64,000 bases of DNA from DATLGB01 sp963724135. Lineage in GTDB: Bacteria > Actinomycetota > Thermoleophilia > Solirubrobacterales > Solirubrobacteraceae. Shown in pieces: positions 7,969-16,192 of the stretch. The stretch covers positions 434,001 to 498,000 of the forward strand of contig CAVRTA010000006.1 of NCBI GenBank assembly GCA_963724135.1, written 5' to 3'. Position numbers and translations under genes: made by a program. Within the stretch, counting starts at the first letter, position 1. Each line of letters opens with the position of its first letter. The notes under the pieces are model-generated. The model was not told the origin of the DNA, searched no databases, and saw nothing but the letters and a program-made list of their open reading frames with translations.

Positions 7969-8886
7969 GTGAGCCGGGCCACTCGGGCCGTCGTCACCGG
8001 TGGGACTGGCTTCGCCGGCTCCCACCTGACCGACCACTGCCGGGCCGAGGGCGACGCTGTCGTCGTGCTGTCACGCTCTCAGGGCGTCGATCTCCGGGAT
8101 CCCGCAGCGACGCGGGAGGCGCTGGCGGCGGCAGCGCCGGACGTCGTCTACCACCTCGCCGCACAGGCGCACGTCGGGCGCTCGTGGGAGGATCCGGCGT
8201 CGACGCTCCAGGACAACCTCGCGATGGCGACGACCGTGCTCGAGGCGGTTCGGGACGCGGCCCCGGGCGCGACCGTGGTCGTGGTCTCCAGCGGCGAGGT
8301 GTACGGGCCCCCGGAGTCGCTCCCGGTCACCGAGAGCGCCGCCCTGCGCCCGCAGAACCCGTACGCGGTGTCCAAGGCGGCGACCGACGTGCTCGCGCGC
8401 TTCTACGCCGACGCGCACGGCCTGCGCGTCCTGATCCCGCGCGCGTTCAACCATGCCGGCCCGCGCCAGGAGCCCGCGTACGCGATCAGCTCGTTCGCGC
8501 GCCAGGTCGCAAGCGGAAGCGTGGTCGTCACCGGCAATCCGGACACGCGCCGCGACTACACCGACGTGCGCGACGTGGTGCGCGCCTACCGCATGCTCGC
8601 CCGCGGCGGCGAGCCGGGCGAGACCTACAACGTCTGCTCGGGCCGGACCGCGTCCGCTGGCGAGCTGGTCGCCCGGCTCGGGGAGCTCGCCGGCGTCGCC
8701 GTGGACCACCGGGTGGACCCGAAGCTCGTGCGCGACCACGAGGTGATGGAGATCCGCGGCTCGAGCGACAAGCTGCGCACCGCCACCGGCTGGGCGCCCC
8801 AGATTCCGCTCGACCAGACGCTGCGCGACACGCTCGAGTTCTGGCGGGAGGCGCCCGCTGAGGGACTTGAACCCCCAACCCCTTGA
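7969..8886 (+). CDS. NAD(P)-dependent epimerase/dehydratase (GDP-4-keto-6-deoxymannose reductase-like)
   Basis: A 305-residue extended SDR enzyme. VVTGGTGFAGSHLTDHC (residues about 8-24) is the GxxGxxG nucleotide-binding turn, Ser of VVSSGEVYG and Tyr/Lys of NPYAVSKAATD form the catalytic triad, and PRAFNHAGPRQ is typical of the GDP-mannose 4,6-dehydratase/RMD clade. Likely substrate is a nucleotide-linked hexose. GTG 7969 is the start. The last 11 codons (about AEGLEPPTP) are read from the antisense strand of tRNA-Thr, so the original stop may have been lost or the natural tail overlaps the tRNA. Confidence 0.85.
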   Translation: MSRATRAVVTGGTGFAGSHLTDHCRAEGDAVVVLSRSQGVDLRDPAATREALAAAAPDVVYHLAAQAHVGRSWEDPASTLQDNLAMATTVLEAVRDAAPGATVVVVSSGEVYGPPESLPVTESAALRPQNPYAVSKAATDVLARFYADAHGLRVLIPRAFNHAGPRQEPAYAISSFARQVASGSVVVTGNPDTRRDYTDVRDVVRAYRMLARGGEPGETYNVCSGRTASAGELVARLGELAGVAVDHRVDPKLVRDHEVMEIRGSSDKLRTATGWAPQIPLDQTLRDTLEFWREAPAEGLEPPTP

Positions 8887-8924
8887 TTACAAATCAAGTG
8901 CTCTGCCATTTGAGCTAAGCGGGC
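8853..8924 (-). tRNA. tRNA-Thr (anticodon UGU)
   Basis: On the minus strand a full cloverleaf can be drawn: acceptor GCCCGCT/AGCGGGC, D-arm GCTCAAATGGCAGAGC, anticodon stem CTTGA/TCAAG with loop TTTGTAA (anticodon TGT), and T-arm with loop GTTCAAG closed by TTGGG/CCCTC-type pairs. It is 72 nt long without an encoded CCA. The discriminator lies at the end of the acceptor stem as drawn. It overlaps the 3' end of the epimerase gene on the other strand by 34 bp. Confidence 0.95.
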
Positions 8925-8947
8925 TCGCGGCTAGCCTACCTCCGCCT

Positions 8948-9451
8948 ATGAAGCGACTGATCCCCGCCGCGCTGCTCGTCGTCGCCCTCGCCGGCTGCGG
9001 CGATGACGAGAAGGAGGCGCCGGCCCCCGCGTCGACGCCGGCGGCCACCTCGGCGCCCGCCGAGATCTCCAAGAACCTCAAGCAGGAGCCGATCATCCCC
9101 AAGCCGTCGGGAGAGCCGCCGGTGGAGCTCGTCGTCGAGGACGTCGTCAAGGGCAAGGGCCCGAAGGCGAAGCCCGGCGACCTGGCGTCGGTCCAGTACA
9201 CGGGCGTGTCGTGGTCGACCGGCGAGAAGTTCGACGCCTCCTGGGACCGCGGCGCTCAGCCGTTCGAGTTCCCGCTCGGCCAGGGACAGGTGATCGCCGG
9301 CTGGGACGAGGGCGTCAAGGGCATGCGCGTGGGCGGACGGCGCCAGCTGATCATCCCGCCCGACAAGGCATACGGGCCCGGCGGCCAGCCGCCCGTCATC
9401 GCGCCCAACGAGACGCTGATCTTCGTCGTGGACCTGGTCAAGATCAGCTGA
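8948..9451 (+). CDS. FKBP-type peptidyl-prolyl isomerase lipoprotein
   Basis: A 167-residue protein with a lipoprotein signal (MKRLIPAALLVVALAGC; lipobox LAGC, Cys17). A low-complexity Ala/Pro linker follows, then one FKBP domain (about 60-167). Domain landmarks are VQYTGVSWSTGEKFDAS, FPLGQGQVIAGWDEG with the Val-Ile-x-x-Trp pocket, RRQLIIPPDKAYGPGG and PNETLIFVVDLVKI. It probably catalyses prolyl isomerisation or chaperones exported proteins at the outer face of the membrane. ATG 8948 gives the signal peptide directly; the frame also runs upstream through the tRNA, but that is not used. Confidence 0.93.
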   Translation: MKRLIPAALLVVALAGCGDDEKEAPAPASTPAATSAPAEISKNLKQEPIIPKPSGEPPVELVVEDVVKGKGPKAKPGDLASVQYTGVSWSTGEKFDASWDRGAQPFEFPLGQGQVIAGWDEGVKGMRVGGRRQLIIPPDKAYGPGGQPPVIAPNETLIFVVDLVKIS

Positions 9452-9486
9452 CGCGACAGCTGCGGGCCGGTTATGGTCGGCCCACC

Positions 9487-11454
9487 ATGGATGGGCGCCC
9501 GGAGCTGAGTAGCCGTCTGCGTGCGGCACTCCACGAGATCCCGGCGCTGGTGGTCATCCTGTGGGGACCCGAGCTCGACGTGCTCGTGGCCAATCCCCGG
9601 CGGCCGGGGCTCCCGCAGGGCGCCGACGCGGAGGGGCTGCCGGTCGAGCGGATGCTCGGGCTCGCTCTCGCCGACCCTGACGACCGGGAGCGCTACCTCG
9701 CGGCCCTGCGGCACGTGTTCGCGACCGGCGAGACACGGCACTATCTCGAGTCCCCGGTCGTCTTCGCCGGCACCGAGGAGACGACGTACTGGGACGTGAC
9801 GATGGTCCCGATCCGCGACGAGCAGGGCACGGAGCCCGACGGTGTCGTCGTCCACGCGGTCGACGTGACGCGGCTGGTCGCGGCGCGCCAGCGCGGCGAG
9901 GAGGCCGAGCGCCGCTACACGTCGCTCTTCGAGGCCAACGTGGTCGGGGTGAGCATCTCCGACGAGGAGCGCCTGTACGAGGCCAACGACGCCTTCCTGC
10001 GCATGGTCGGACGCACCCGCGACGACCTCGAGGCGGGACTGCGCTGGACGGATATCACCGACCCCGGCTCCGCCGCTGCCGACCGGCGGGCGCTCGAGAG
10101 CCTGGTGGAGACGGGTGCGGTCGAGCCCTACGAGAAGGTGTACGTGCGGCCGGACGGGACACGCGTGCCGGTGCTGCTCAGCGGTTCGGCTCTGACCCGT
10201 GACCCGCTGCGCGTGGTGGCCACCTACTACGAGCTCTCGGAGCGCAAGACCGCCGAGGCTGCGATCGCGGCGCTGCTCGCCCGCACCCGCCGCCTGCAGG
10301 AGATAACGGCGGCCCTGTCCGCGTCGAACTCGACCGCGGAGATCGCCCGCGCGTTCCTTCACCACGGACTCGAGGAGCTCACCGGCTCCGCGGGCGTGCT
10401 GCTGCGGTTCACCGAAACCGACGTGAGCGTGGAGCACGCCGTCGGGTTCGAGAGGGAGCTGGTCGAGCAGTGGCGCGCGTTTCCGCGCACACTGCCGACG
10501 GCGCTCCTCGACGCCGCCGGCGTCGTGATCGAGGTCGGTCCCGAGCTGCCGCATCACAGTGCGATCGCCGTTCCGCTGGCCGGCGGCGACGGGACGACGC
10601 TCGGAGTTGCCGCGCTCACGTTCCGTGCGCACCGGGAGCTCGATCGCGGCGAGCTCGACTTCCTCGTCGCCCTCGCTCGCCAGGCAGGCCTGGCCCTCGA
10701 CCGCATCCGCCTCTACGAGGACCGCGCCTACGTCGCGCGCAAGCTGCAGGAGGGCCTGCTGCCCGAGCGTCTGGCGGAGGTTCAGGGCCTCGAGGCCGAG
10801 GTCGTCTACGAGTCGACCGCGGGCGGCGGCGAGGTGGGCGGAGACTTCTACGACCTCTTCGAGGCGGGACCGGGACGCTGGACGCTGGCGGTCGGCGATG
10901 TCTGCGGCAAGGGCACCGAGGCGGCGGTCGTGACCGGGCTGGCACGCCACACGATCCGCGCCATCGCGCGGACGACCGCGAGCCCCGCCGCCGTGCTCGA
11001 CTTCCTCAACGGGGCGCTGCGCCGCCACAGCACGGTGCCGGCGTTCTGCACGGTCGCGTGCGCGACGATCGCGCCGGACGCCAACGGCGGGTTCGCGGTC
11101 ACCGCGTCCTCGGGTGGGCACCCGTTCCCGGTCGTTCTGCGGGCCGACGGCTCGCTCGAGCCTCTGGAGGTCCTTGGGACGATGCTCGGGGTCGCGGATG
11201 AGCCCGAGCTCGGCGAGGCGCAGCTGCAGCTGGCCCCCGGCGACGCGCTGGTCGTATACACGGATGGGGTCACAGACGCACGCCGCATCGGCGGCGAGCG
11301 CTTCGGGGAGGAACGACTGTTCGCAGCGCTAAAGCGCGCTGAGGGCGCCAGCGCGCACGGCATCGCCGAGTCGGTGGAGCTCGCGGTGCGCTCGCACCTG
11401 CCCGGGCCCTCGGCCGATGATCGCGCGATCCTCGTCGTGCGAGCCGCTCCTTAG
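9487..11454 (+). CDS. PAS/GAF sensor PP2C-type serine phosphatase (RsbU/SpoIIE family)
   Basis: A 655-residue cytoplasmic sensor phosphatase. Residues about 1-130 and 140-260 are two PAS-like domains (the second has RYTSLFEANVVGVSISDEER). About 265-420 is a GAF domain and about 430-655 the PPM/SpoIIE phosphatase. Metal-ligand motifs are GGGEVGGDFYDLFE, LAVGDVCGKGTEAAVVT, TASSGGHPFPVVLRAD, VVYTDGVTDARR and DDRAILVVR. Such proteins dephosphorylate STAS-domain anti-anti-sigma factors; a STAS gene is at 55323, too far to be an operon partner. No membrane segment is seen. Confidence 0.92.
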   Translation: MDGRPELSSRLRAALHEIPALVVILWGPELDVLVANPRRPGLPQGADAEGLPVERMLGLALADPDDRERYLAALRHVFATGETRHYLESPVVFAGTEETTYWDVTMVPIRDEQGTEPDGVVVHAVDVTRLVAARQRGEEAERRYTSLFEANVVGVSISDEERLYEANDAFLRMVGRTRDDLEAGLRWTDITDPGSAAADRRALESLVETGAVEPYEKVYVRPDGTRVPVLLSGSALTRDPLRVVATYYELSERKTAEAAIAALLARTRRLQEITAALSASNSTAEIARAFLHHGLEELTGSAGVLLRFTETDVSVEHAVGFERELVEQWRAFPRTLPTALLDAAGVVIEVGPELPHHSAIAVPLAGGDGTTLGVAALTFRAHRELDRGELDFLVALARQAGLALDRIRLYEDRAYVARKLQEGLLPERLAEVQGLEAEVVYESTAGGGEVGGDFYDLFEAGPGRWTLAVGDVCGKGTEAAVVTGLARHTIRAIARTTASPAAVLDFLNGALRRHSTVPAFCTVACATIAPDANGGFAVTASSGGHPFPVVLRADGSLEPLEVLGTMLGVADEPELGEAQLQLAPGDALVVYTDGVTDARRIGGERFGEERLFAALKRAEGASAHGIAESVELAVRSHLPGPSADDRAILVVRAAP

Positions 11455-12062
11455 AGCAGCTGCGCGAGCTCGGGGTGCCCCCCCGCGGTCAGCACCCCGG
11501 GCAGGGCGCGGGCAAGCAGTCCGCGGACGTGCTCCCGATGGATGTCGGTGTGGTTGACCCAGTCCAGGCAGACGCCCTCCATCAGCCACAGCCAGCCGGT
11601 CACCGCCGAGCGCAGCTCCGGCGCCGCCCGCTCGCCGGGTTGGAGGCGCTCGCAGATCATGTTGCAGGTGGTCGAGCGGATCGTGTCCACGATCTCGCGG
11701 AGCTCCGGCACGCCGTGCGCCGAGCGCATCAGCCTGCCGTATGACTCACGGTTGGCCTCGACCCAGTCCAGCCACGCCTCGAGCGCGGAGTTGAGCTGAT
11801 CGCGGGGCGGATCCCTGTCGGGGGGACGCACGCGCTCCGCGAGGTCGCGTGCCGCGTCGTCGAGTGTTGCGACGAAATACGCCTGTTTGGAGGGGAAGTA
11901 GTGGTACAGCAGGGCCTTCGAGATCCCTACGTCGCGAGCGATGGCGGCCATCGACAGCTCGTCATAGGGATGGGAGGTGAAGAGCGCGCGCCCGCGCTCC
12001 AGCAGCTGACGACGGCGCTCGTCGACAGCGAGCCGGCTGAAACCGGGTCCCGTGGCAGTCAT
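11451..12062 (-). CDS. TetR family transcriptional regulator
   Basis: A 203-residue repressor-type protein. The N-terminal helix-turn-helix spans about 20-60 (LLERGRALFTSHPYDELSMA, AIARDVGISKALLYHYFPSK), and an all-helical ligand domain follows. It is divergent from the LOG gene, with only 23 bp between start codons, so its operator probably controls both. Its stop overlaps the phosphatase stop by 4 bp. The ligand cannot be deduced. Confidence 0.9.
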   Translation of the reverse strand: MTATGPGFSRLAVDERRRQLLERGRALFTSHPYDELSMAAIARDVGISKALLYHYFPSKQAYFVATLDDAARDLAERVRPPDRDPPRDQLNSALEAWLDWVEANRESYGRLMRSAHGVPELREIVDTIRSTTCNMICERLQPGERAAPELRSAVTGWLWLMEGVCLDWVNHTDIHREHVRGLLARALPGVLTAGGHPELAQLL

Positions 12063-12085
12063 GGCGCTGACAACCCTCCCGTATC

Positions 12086-12790
12086 GTGAGCCCCGTGGTC
12101 AAGCCCGCTCGCCCCGCGTCTCACGACGAAGAGATCCTGGGCGCCGAGGAAGCCGCCGTCCTGTCGCTGCTCGACGACGCGGGCCGCCTCGAGGTCGTGG
12201 CCCGCGAGCTGCGTACCGGCTTCGCCGCGCTGGCCGGGCTCGGCCCCGCGGTCACGATCTTCGGATCCGCGCGGACCCCCGAGGACGCGCCCGCGTACGC
12301 GACCGGCCGGCTGCTGGCCCGGCGGCTCGGCGAGGAGGGGTTCCCGGTCATCACCGGAGGCGGGCCCGGCGCCATGGAGGCCGCCAACCGCGGAGCGCGG
12401 GACGCCGGCGTGACGTCGATCGGGCTCGACATCGAGCTCCCTCACGAGCAGGCGATGAACCCGTACGTCGACGTCCCGCTGACCTTCCACTACTTCTTCA
12501 CGCGCAAGGTGATGTTCGTGCGCTACGCCTGCGCGTTCGTGTGCCTGCCGGGCGGGTTCGGCACGCTCGACGAGCTCTTCGAGGTGCTCACGCTGCGCCA
12601 GACCGGCAAGATCCGCACCCGCCCGGTGATCCTCTTCGGAACCGACTACTGGCGTGGGCTGATCGACTGGCTGCGCGACTCGGTGCTGGCACGGGGGAAC
12701 ATCGATTCCGCCGATGTCCCGGCCATCACGGTCACCGACGACGTCGAGGCGGTCGTGGCCGAGATCGTGGCCGCCGCGCCACCCCGCTAG
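12086..12790 (+). CDS. LOG family protein (nucleoside 5'-monophosphate phosphoribohydrolase-like)
   Basis: The 234-residue Rossmann protein carries both LOG family signatures: the GGGPGAMEAANRGA nucleotide loop and the active-site motif PGGFGTLDE (residues about 154-162). Characterised relatives release free base from cytokinin riboside monophosphate or AMP; early bacterial annotations as lysine decarboxylase are outdated. The start is GTG 12086. It is probably co-regulated with the divergent TetR gene. Confidence 0.88.
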   Translation: MSPVVKPARPASHDEEILGAEEAAVLSLLDDAGRLEVVARELRTGFAALAGLGPAVTIFGSARTPEDAPAYATGRLLARRLGEEGFPVITGGGPGAMEAANRGARDAGVTSIGLDIELPHEQAMNPYVDVPLTFHYFFTRKVMFVRYACAFVCLPGGFGTLDELFEVLTLRQTGKIRTRPVILFGTDYWRGLIDWLRDSVLARGNIDSADVPAITVTDDVEAVVAEIVAAAPPR

Positions 12791-12800
12791 ACGCGCGAGG

Positions 12801-13184
12801 TCAGTCGAGCTGCTCGAGGTGCCAGCTGTCGCCGGCGCGGCCGAGCGTCAGCCGGTGCTCGCCGTCGCCGGCGCGCACCTGGAAGACGGCCTTGTCGTCC
12901 TCCGTGCCGGGCGGGTCGATCACCTGAACGAGCTCGAGGCTCTCGATGGCGGCGTTGGGATGCTGGGCGGTGAACGCGGTGCGCGCAGCCTCGGCCACAC
13001 GCGCGGGCTCCCAGCCGTTGTCGGCCGCGTGCGCAGCGGCGAGATCGCGGTTGGCACGCTCGATCTCGGTGCGGAAGGCGCCCTCACCGGCCTTCTGGCG
13101 GCGGCGGTTGGCGGCGGCGCCCGCGAGCGCGAGCGCCCCGAAGACCACGACGACGGCGATGACGACGATCTCGAGGGTGTCCAT
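12801..13184 (-). CDS. Membrane-anchored hypothetical protein
   Basis: The 127-residue protein has an N-terminal membrane anchor (residues about 5-26, LEIVVIAVVVVFGALALAGA) followed by a basic stop-transfer sequence and a small soluble domain of about 85 residues. That domain has alternating helix and strand and the ending DSWHLEQLD, as in small NTF2-like folds. It sits 19 bp downstream of sigH in the same direction, so the two are probably co-transcribed. No family is assigned. Confidence 0.65.
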   Translation of the reverse strand: MDTLEIVVIAVVVVFGALALAGAAANRRRQKAGEGAFRTEIERANRDLAAAHAADNGWEPARVAEAARTAFTAQHPNAAIESLELVQVIDPPGTEDDKAVFQVRAGDGEHRLTLGRAGDSWHLEQLD

Positions 13185-13203
13185 CGCGTCGCGACGCTAG
13201 CGC

Positions 13204-13980
13204 CTACAGCAGCACTTCGCGTTCCGCGAGGTGCGCGCCGACCTTGCGCTTGACGCGCTGCAGCGCGTTGTCGACGGTCTTGCAATCGCACCCGAGCAGC
13301 TCGCCGATCGCCACGTAGGAGTGGCCGTCGAGGTACAGGCTCAGCACGCGCGACTCGAGCTCCGAGAGCACCGTGCTCAGGCACGTCACCAGCGAGCGCA
13401 GCTCTTCGGTCGAGATGGCCTGATTGGCCGGATCCCACACGGGCGAGCCCGGCAGGATCTCGTCGAGCGTGGGCTCCCCGCCATCGGCGGAGGCGCCCGC
13501 CGGCGATGACGAGAACGAGACATAGCCGTTGAGCGGGGTGTGCTTGTTGCGCGTCGCCGTCTTGACCGCGGTGATGATCTGGCGCGTGATGCACAGTTCG
13601 GCGAAGTTGCGGAAGCTCGACTCGCGGTCCGAGCGGAAGTCGCGGATCGCCTTGTAGAGCCCGACGAGCCCCTCCTGGATGAGGTCCTCGCTGTCACCGC
13701 CGACGAGGAAGTACGACGACGCCTTCAGGCGCACGAACGAGTGGTAGCGCTTGACCAGCTTGTCGTAGGCATCGCTCGATCCCTGCTTGGCGAGCGCGAG
13801 CAGGTAGTGATCATCGACCTCGACTTTAACCTGAGACTTAGCGGCCGCCGAGGACGCAGACCGGCCCGGTCGCGCGCTGCGGCCGATGCTCGGCTTGGGC
13901 TGGCCCGTCCAGCCGGGGCGGCGAACGCTCGGTCCCGATCCGACGGCGGGACGCACGGGAATACGGGGATTTTGTGCCAC
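13204..13980 (-). CDS. sigH: RNA polymerase sigma factor, SigH/Spo0H-like
   Basis: Sigma region 2 is visible as YDKLVKRYHSFVRLKASSYF, GGDSEDLIQEGLVGLYKAIR and SFRNFAELCITRQIITAVKT, and region 4 as LSELESRVLSLYLDGHSYVA, IGELLGCDCKTVDNALQRVK. This is the sporulation-type SigH pattern found downstream of rlmB in Bacillus and here as well. GTG 13980 is chosen because GGAGG lies 10 bases upstream; this gives 258 residues with a basic, disordered first 75. A longer frame from 14031 has no such site. A possible -10 element TATAGA lies at 14061-14056. Confidence 0.85.
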   Translation of the reverse strand: MAQNPRIPVRPAVGSGPSVRRPGWTGQPKPSIGRSARPGRSASSAAAKSQVKVEVDDHYLLALAKQGSSDAYDKLVKRYHSFVRLKASSYFLVGGDSEDLIQEGLVGLYKAIRDFRSDRESSFRNFAELCITRQIITAVKTATRNKHTPLNGYVSFSSSPAGASADGGEPTLDEILPGSPVWDPANQAISTEELRSLVTCLSTVLSELESRVLSLYLDGHSYVAIGELLGCDCKTVDNALQRVKRKVGAHLAEREVLL

Positions 13981-14102
13981 GAGTGGGGTTCCTCCCCGGG
14001 CCGGCAGGCCCGGTTGTGGGTCGTGGCGCACTCCTCCCCTGGCGCCTTAGTCACGTCTATAGCCGGGAAATAACCCTCGACTTGAGGCGCAGACTTGCAC
14101 GG

Positions 14103-14789
14103 TTATGAGTCGCTGTCAAGGCGCTGGTGCAAGATCTCGTACATCAGCACCGCCGCCGCGGCGCTGACATTGAGGGAATCCAGCCGTCCCCGCACCGGCA
14201 GGGCGACCAGCTCGTCACACATGCTCGCGACGCGCGGGCGCAACCCCTTCCCCTCCGCTCCGAGCACCAGAACCACGCCGCCGCGGTAGTCGGGCCCGCG
14301 GTACGAGGTGCCCGCATCCGCGGCAGCGCCGTACGTCCACGCTCCCGTGTCCTTGGCGTCCTTGAGGAAATCGGCGAGGTTGCGCACGCGCGCGATCGGC
14401 AGGTGCTCCACGGCTCCCGCCGACGCCTTGCACACGGCCGGCGTCACGTCGGCGGAGCGGCGCTCGGGAATCACGATTCCGGTCACCCCCGCGACTTCCG
14501 CCGTCCGGCACACCGCACCGAGGTTCTGCGGGTCGGTGACCTCGTCGAGGGCGACCAGGAACGGCTCGCGCTCGCGCAGGAGATCGGCCGCGTGGGCGTA
14601 CGGGTAGCGGTCCACCTCGGCGCAGACCCCCTGATGGGCGTCGCTGCCGCAGCGGGCCGCGATCTCCTCAGCGGCCATGACCTCGGCCTCCCCGAACGCC
14701 CGTGCCGCCTGCGGCGTCGCCCACACCCGTCGCACCGCCCGCCGCCCGCGCAGGGCCTCGCGCACCGGGTTGCGGCCGTAGATGATCAC
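14103..14789 (-). CDS. rlmB: 23S rRNA (guanosine-2'-O-)-methyltransferase RlmB (SpoU/TrmH family)
   Basis: The 228-residue protein opens MIIYGRNPVREALRG, the RlmB substrate-binding domain start, and contains SPOUT motifs LVALDEVTDPQNLGAVCRTA, VLVLGAEGKGLRP and LDSLNVSAAAAVLMYE, which form the trefoil knot that binds S-adenosylmethionine. RlmB methylates G2251 (E. coli numbering) in the peptidyl-transferase region. Its start overlaps the cysS stop by 4 bp, indicating translational coupling, an order conserved in many Gram-positive bacteria. Confidence 0.93.
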   Translation of the reverse strand: MIIYGRNPVREALRGRRAVRRVWATPQAARAFGEAEVMAAEEIAARCGSDAHQGVCAEVDRYPYAHAADLLREREPFLVALDEVTDPQNLGAVCRTAEVAGVTGIVIPERRSADVTPAVCKASAGAVEHLPIARVRNLADFLKDAKDTGAWTYGAAADAGTSYRGPDYRGGVVLVLGAEGKGLRPRVASMCDELVALPVRGRLDSLNVSAAAAVLMYEILHQRLDSDS

Positions 14790-16132
14790 GCCACCGGCAC
14801 GAGCTCCGGCCCGGCCGGCCCGTCGCGGACCTCCCAGCCGGCGGCGCGCAGCTCGTCGCGCAGACGGTCGGCGGCCGCGAAGTCCCGCGCGGCCCGCGCA
14901 GCCTCGCGCTCCTCGGCGAGGGCGACCAGCTCGGGCGGCGCGCCGTCGGTCGCGTCCAGCAGGTTGGCCAGGCCGAGCACGTCCAGCATCTCGCGCAGGT
15001 GGGCGGCTCCGACGCCGCCGCGGCGGTTGGCCTCACTCACCCAGGCGTGGGCGGCGGCGAGCGCCTCCGGGGTGTTGAAGTCGTCGGCCAGGGCGGCGAA
15101 GAAGGCGTCGCGGTGTACGCGCATGTCCTCCGGCGACGCGCCGCTCTCGAGCCGTCGTCCGGCCTCGCGGAACGTCTTCACGCGCGCGCGCGCGTCGTCG
15201 AGCACGTCGTCGCGCCACGGCATCGGGCGCCGGTAGTGGCCGCCGCAGAAGTACATGATCAGGGCGTCGCGGCCGACATCGTCGAGGGCGGAGTGCAGCG
15301 CGACGATGTTGCCGAGCGACTTCGACATCTTGGTGTCGAGCTCGATCATCCCGTTGTGCATCCAGATCCGGGCCAGCGGCACGCCCCGGCCCGCCAGAGT
15401 CTGGGCGGCCTCGTTCTCGTGGTGGGGGAAGAGCAGGTCGGCGCCGCCGCCATGGACCTCGAAGTCCAGACCCAGGCGCTTCTCGGCCATCGCCGAGCAC
15501 TCGATGTGCCAGCCGGGGCGTCCAGGGCCCCACGGCGAGTCCCAGCTCGTGTCCTCGCCGGGCTTGTTCGCCTTCCACAGCGCGAAGTCGAGCGGGTCCT
15601 CCTTGCGGTCGGCACCCTCGATGCCCTCGCCCTGGTCCATCTGGGAGTCGACGTCGCGGCCCGAGAGCTCCCCGTATGTCGCCAGCGACCGCACGCGGAA
15701 GAAGACGTCGCCGCCGCGTTCGTAGGCATGGCCGCGCTCGATCAGGGCCTCGATGAGCCCGATGATCTCGGGGATCGTCTCGGTGGCCAGCGGCTCTGCG
15801 TCCGGCCGCCCCAGCCCCAGCCTCTCGGTGTCGGAGAGGTAGGCGTCGGTCATCTGCGCGGCCAGCTCGGCCGACCCGACGCCCTGCGACCGCGCCGCGT
15901 CGTAGATCTTGTCGTTGATGTCGGTGACGTTGGCCACCAACGTCACCTCGAAGCCCTCGTGGACGAGGAACCGCTTGAGCAGCGAGAAGACGACGAAGGG
16001 GCGTGCGTTGCCGACGTGGATGCGGCCGTAGACGGTGGGCCCGCAGGCATAGATCCCCACCCGCCCCGGTTCGCGGGGTTCGAGCGGCACGACCTGGCCC
16101 GAACGGCTGTCATGGAGGCGGATCTGGCGCAA
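14786..16132 (-). CDS. cysS: Cysteinyl-tRNA synthetase
   Basis: The 448-residue class I synthetase has the HIGH-like signature HVGN in YGRIHVGNARPFVVFSLLKR, the zinc-binding Cys in ACGPTVYG, GWHIECSAMA with a further zinc ligand, HHENEAAQ and the KMSKS loop (TKMSKSLGN). An alpha-helical anticodon-binding tail completes the usual length, so MshC-type ligase is unlikely. It charges tRNA-Cys. It heads the cysS-rlmB-sigH unit and is divergent from the SCP2-hydrolase gene with a 60-bp gap. Confidence 0.96.
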   Translation of the reverse strand: MRQIRLHDSRSGQVVPLEPREPGRVGIYACGPTVYGRIHVGNARPFVVFSLLKRFLVHEGFEVTLVANVTDINDKIYDAARSQGVGSAELAAQMTDAYLSDTERLGLGRPDAEPLATETIPEIIGLIEALIERGHAYERGGDVFFRVRSLATYGELSGRDVDSQMDQGEGIEGADRKEDPLDFALWKANKPGEDTSWDSPWGPGRPGWHIECSAMAEKRLGLDFEVHGGGADLLFPHHENEAAQTLAGRGVPLARIWMHNGMIELDTKMSKSLGNIVALHSALDDVGRDALIMYFCGGHYRRPMPWRDDVLDDARARVKTFREAGRRLESGASPEDMRVHRDAFFAALADDFNTPEALAAAHAWVSEANRRGGVGAAHLREMLDVLGLANLLDATDGAPPELVALAEEREAARAARDFAAADRLRDELRAAGWEVRDGPAGPELVPVA

Positions 16133-16192
16133 AATGCGGGGGTAACGACGAGTTCGACGCTGATCCTACGGGTAGCGTCGCGTTCTGTGACC

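Noticed and set aside
14999..16192. Long open frame on the plus strand antisense to cysS
   Set aside because: It is in-frame with the SCP2-hydrolase but low in complexity (Val/Gly/Arg-rich) and mirrors the cysS codons; the hydrolase family begins only at 16193.
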